Assembly (NCBI GenBank): GCA_000431235.1
Contig: HF988712.1
Location: 1-64,000, forward strand
Origin: Coprobacillus sp. CAG:698
GTDB taxonomy: Bacteria; Bacillota_I; Bacilli_A; ML615J-28; CAG-698
Direction of reading: 5' to 3'
DNA length: 64,000 bases
This document shows positions 61,636 through 64,000 of the stretch, in pieces; position 1 is the first letter of the stretch, and every line of letters begins with the position of its first letter. Made by a program: the position numbers and the translations under genes. Under the pieces are notes generated by a model. That model was given only the letters and a program-made list of their open reading frames with translations. It did no database searches and was not told the DNA's origin.

Positions 61636-62445
61636 AAAACCCTTTTGGGTTTTTTTTATATACATATCAATATTAGGTTTTTCATAGTTATCATATTTTA
61701 CAATTGATGTAAGATTTTGCGTACAATTTGTTGTTCCTAAAACGGCAATATTAATACTATATTCTTGATAACTATCATAGCATAGAACTTCAAAATCTTT
61801 ATTAAATTTTATTGTAAGAACAATCTTCTTAAACTTTGGGTAACTTCTAAGTGAACCAAATTCTTTCATTTGTATTTTTAACTTTTCTGTAGCTTCTTCT
61901 TTTAATTCTATTTCTAAAACAAACATATCGCCAATTTTTCCTTTTTTTGAAGTAATTATTGTATTATCGTTAATAATTAAATCAAAAAAATTTTCTTTTG
62001 AGTGTATAATTCCAAAATCATCTAAATAAGCGTTTCTTGTTGTTAGTAAAATATCATTTTCATCACTTGATTTTTCAGAATCATAATATGAAACCAAATC
62101 CTTTGAGGAATATACTTTATGGTATCTACTTACAATATATGATTTTGAGGAAATATCAGAAAACACATAATCTTTATCAAAGTATGTTTTTGTCTGTGTC
62201 TTTTGTTCATATTTGATTAATACTTTTGTGTTGGTTTTTCCTATTGTTTCTATGTAGTAATTATCTTTTTTATTTATTACATCTTGAATTTTAGCCATAA
62301 TCTCAACTTCAGTCAATTGATTAATAATTTCATCATCTGTTTGTTGAGGCTTATTTTCATTTGGATTAGTATTATCAGGATCATTATCACATGATACTAA
62401 TCAAATACTTATCAGCAATAATAATGCAAGTTTTAAATTCTTCAT
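61531..62445 (-). pseudogene. Decayed lipoprotein gene with in-frame TGA in the signal peptide
   Basis: The ATG at 62445 (overlapping the amidohydrolase stop as ATGA) begins MKNLKLALLLLISI, then a TGA codon at 62403-62401, then LVSCDNDPDNTN: a complete lipoprotein signal with the lipobox Cys at 19. After it ~260 codons are open (AKIQDVINKKDNYYIETIG onward). The frame does not stop until 105 nt inside the convergent isochorismatase gene, beyond that gene's terminator, so the true 3' end looks lost too. Most likely a recent pseudogene. Read-through of TGA as Trp or a sequence error are alternatives. Confidence 0.7.
61635..61657 (+). terminator. Terminator of the isochorismatase-family gene
   Basis: AAAAACCC-TTTT-GGGTTTTTTTT, immediately after the stop codon. 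Confidence 0.88.
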
Positions 62446-63548
62446 TTTTTATCTTTAAATATATTTTCTATATAATCAATTACTTCGTAATTTTCTTCGT
62501 AATTAAATACTTTTGCTAGAAACTTTATTCTATTCCTTTCCCTTTGACACTCTTCAAGAATTTTATTACTATTGATTTCTTTTCTTTGCGAAACATTTCT
62601 TAAAAAGTTTTTATATAAGATTTTTTCTTGTACTTCTTTGTCTAAATGTAATGACTTTATCAATAAGTCTTCTTCGCCAAATAAAGATTCTTTGTCTCCT
62701 TTAATAAGAATATCATCTTTTTCAGATAAAACTTTTCTACATAAATTGCTTCTAATTAAGGAATCTTTTTCGTTAAAGTGTAAGTCTCCTTCGCAGCCAC
62801 ATCCACATATGTCAGTACCATAAAGTATTCGATCTTGATACTTTATAAAGAATTCTCTGCTTTTCTCAATGTTTTTTGAAAAGTTAATAAACATTTCTAT
62901 ACCCGGAGTAATGTCAACACAAATGTTAGGAAATTTATCAAATAATTTGCCTAATCTATTAAGATCATTAGATAAGAAAAAGAAATGTGCAAAGGTAATC
63001 TTTAACATTGGGTGTCTTTCTAAAACATTTTCTATCTGTTTGTATTGACTTTGGTTATTTATTTTTGTATCAGCATAAAACCAACCATTAGCTAAAGCCC
63101 AAGCAGGAACTTTTTCACGGTCCCAAAATTCTTCAGGATCATTGACATGCCAAACTACCGGGATTTGTTTCTTTTCAAGATAATCAAAGTAAGGATCCCA
63201 ACATTTATTATCAAAATCAGGTATTGGGTATCTTAATCTTGTTGTTGGTTTTCCTTCTAGCATTTTGATTCCATCGCATCCACATGCCATTAGTTCTTCC
63301 ACGTGTTTACTCATATTTATGCCTAAATTATCTATATCTTTGTAATAGTTAGTAGCATCTAAACTTCCAAAAACATAAATTCTATCTGACATACTTTTTG
63401 CAAGCAACGAATCTAATGTCTCTGATGCTCGATGGCTATCAAGCTGAGAGACTAGGCAGCAATAATCAGTTTGTGTTTTATCTAGTATTTCAATTATTTC
63501 TTCTGCTTTAACTGGTAAACTATAGTGTATATGTGAATCTATAATCAT
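62442..63548 (-). CDS. Amidohydrolase-family protein (Amidohydro_2 type)
   Basis: 368 aa metal-dependent TIM barrel. N-terminal MIIDSHIHYSLPVKAEEI (HxH metal site), ITFAHFFFLSNDL (third His), and RILYGTDICGCGCEGD (the Asp of the family). PVVWHVNDPEEFWDRE is another His site. The substrate is unknown; such proteins often sit in decarboxylase/lactonase families. It ends with TGA overlapping the lipoprotein ATG, direct evidence that TGA is read as stop. Confidence 0.85.
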   Translation of the reverse strand: MIIDSHIHYSLPVKAEEIIEILDKTQTDYCCLVSQLDSHRASETLDSLLAKSMSDRIYVFGSLDATNYYKDIDNLGINMSKHVEELMACGCDGIKMLEGKPTTRLRYPIPDFDNKCWDPYFDYLEKKQIPVVWHVNDPEEFWDREKVPAWALANGWFYADTKINNQSQYKQIENVLERHPMLKITFAHFFFLSNDLNRLGKLFDKFPNICVDITPGIEMFINFSKNIEKSREFFIKYQDRILYGTDICGCGCEGDLHFNEKDSLIRSNLCRKVLSEKDDILIKGDKESLFGEEDLLIKSLHLDKEVQEKILYKNFLRNVSQRKEINSNKILEECQRERNRIKFLAKVFNYEENYEVIDYIENIFKDKK

Positions 63549-63567
63549 TTTTTCACCTTAATTTATT

Positions 63568-63588
63568 AAAAGGGAATTTCTCCCTTTT
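63568..63588 (-). terminator. tyrS terminator
   Basis: AAAAGGGA-ATTTC-TCCCTTTT: perfect 8-bp stem ending in T on the minus strand, overlapping the tyrS stop. Confidence 0.8.
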
Positions 63589-64000
63589 ATTTTAATTTAA
63601 TATTCAAGAAAGCTTTCTTGCCTTTTTTAAACAAAATTCCTTCTTTTAGTTCTTCTTTAGTTACTCTTAAAGATATATCTGTAATTAATTTACCATCCAT
63701 AGATAATCCATTAGAAGCAATTAATCTTCTAGCTTCACTCTTTGAAGTTATAAATTTAGCTTCAAAAATTAAATCGATAACATTTATGTCATTTTCTTCT
63801 AATTCGATTTCATAAACTGGAGCATTCTCTTTTGATTGATTTGCTTGATAGAATAGATTATTAGTCATATTTTCTGCTTCTATAGCATCCTTTTCACCAC
63901 GAATAAATTTTGTAATTTCAAATGATAATCTCTTCTTACATTTTACAATGTCTGTTTTTATCATTTCTCTTACTTCATCCATTGGAATATCAGTAAATAA
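63587..64000 (-). CDS. tyrS: Tyrosyl-tRNA synthetase, C-terminal part (5' cut by window edge)
   Basis: Only the last ~138 residues are inside the window. They read LFTDIPMDEVREM, then CKKRLSFEITKFIRGEKDA, then the S4 RNA-binding domain VIDLIFEAKFITSKSEARRLI and SMDGKLITDISLRVTKEEL. This is the C-terminal end of bacterial TyrS, which binds the tRNA-Tyr long arm. The frame continues through the last base, so the Rossmann catalytic domain lies beyond. Confidence 0.9.
   Translation of the reverse strand, partial: LFTDIPMDEVREMIKTDIVKCKKRLSFEITKFIRGEKDAIEAENMTNNLFYQANQSKENAPVYEIELEENDINVIDLIFEAKFITSKSEARRLIASNGLSMDGKLITDISLRVTKEELKEGILFKKGKKAFLNIKLK

Noticed and set aside
1..64000. Mycoplasma-type genetic code (TGA as Trp)
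   Set aside because: prfB is intact, genes end with TGA, and Trp is written with TGG throughout. One in-frame TGA in a decayed gene is not enough.
1..64000. CRISPR arrays, tRNA, rRNA, insertion sequences
   Set aside because: No regularly spaced repeats, clover-leaf candidates, rRNA text or transposase genes were seen in either strand.

Overview
The window is very AT-rich, gene-dense bacterial chromosome with about 50 genes, all but three on the minus strand. Gene families and synteny point to a low-GC Gram-positive of the Bacilli/Erysipelotrichia/Mollicutes-related kind, probably an uncultured host-associated lineage: hpf/secA/prfB linkage, rbgA-rnhB, a soluble SftA-like FtsK, a YolD/UvrX pair, YitT, long HPF, AGGAGG-type ribosome binding sites and lipobox lipoproteins. 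TGA works as a stop: RF2 (prfB) is present and several genes end in TGA. This argues against the Mycoplasma code. The species cannot be named from the sequence.

Layout. 1-9218 holds a lipoprotein cut by the window edge, topA, a cupin, a lipoprotein, rnhB-rbgA, a signal peptidase I with an inserted zinc ribbon, an SftA-like DNA translocase and its membrane-protein neighbour. 9393-12516 holds a HAD phosphatase, a lone type IV-like prepilin and a YolD-UvrX translesion polymerase operon. 12594-30349 is dominated by four paralogous secreted GHL10 (DigH/DUF187-like) glycosidases in two tandem pairs. Between the pairs lie a PfkB kinase, recX, yitT, prfB and secA. The second pair sits between hpf and secA, which are neighbours in Bacillus.

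31145-37937 is an accessory island between hpf and leuS and the most interesting part of the window. It is a tightly overlapping operon with a probable RiPP pathway. It encodes a short Cys-rich precursor-like peptide, a PqqD-like recognition protein, a radical SAM/SPASM maturase, an HPr-kinase-like P-loop protein, a small S26-type peptidase, a nucleotidyltransferase-fold protein and an acyl carrier protein. A BtrH-like protein appears split by a frameshift at a G7 tract. The last gene is a reverse transcriptase of the diversity-generating-retroelement type, with no template or variable repeat that I can find. The putative promoter has a 12-nt homopolymer in its spacer, and a perfect 22-bp palindrome lies just downstream of it.

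38095-64000 returns to housekeeping and envelope genes: leuS with a DUF1189 protein, udk, a Big_2 lipoprotein, an RluD-type pseudouridine synthase, an EF-G paralogue, an extracytoplasmic ComEC-type metallo-hydrolase, a DUF6320/acyltransferase pair, a U32 peptidase, two TIM-barrel isomerase-like proteins, an Uup-like ABC-F, a glycerophosphodiesterase, a CHAP amidase with Ig repeats, small YcxB and YdcF-like proteins, an isochorismatase-family hydrolase, a decayed lipoprotein with an in-frame TGA, an amidohydrolase and the 3' end of tyrS. Bacterial Ig (Big_2 or atrophied) modules recur in at least four surface proteins. No rRNA, tRNA, CRISPR array or insertion sequence was seen, and no gene-free stretch exceeds 300 bases.
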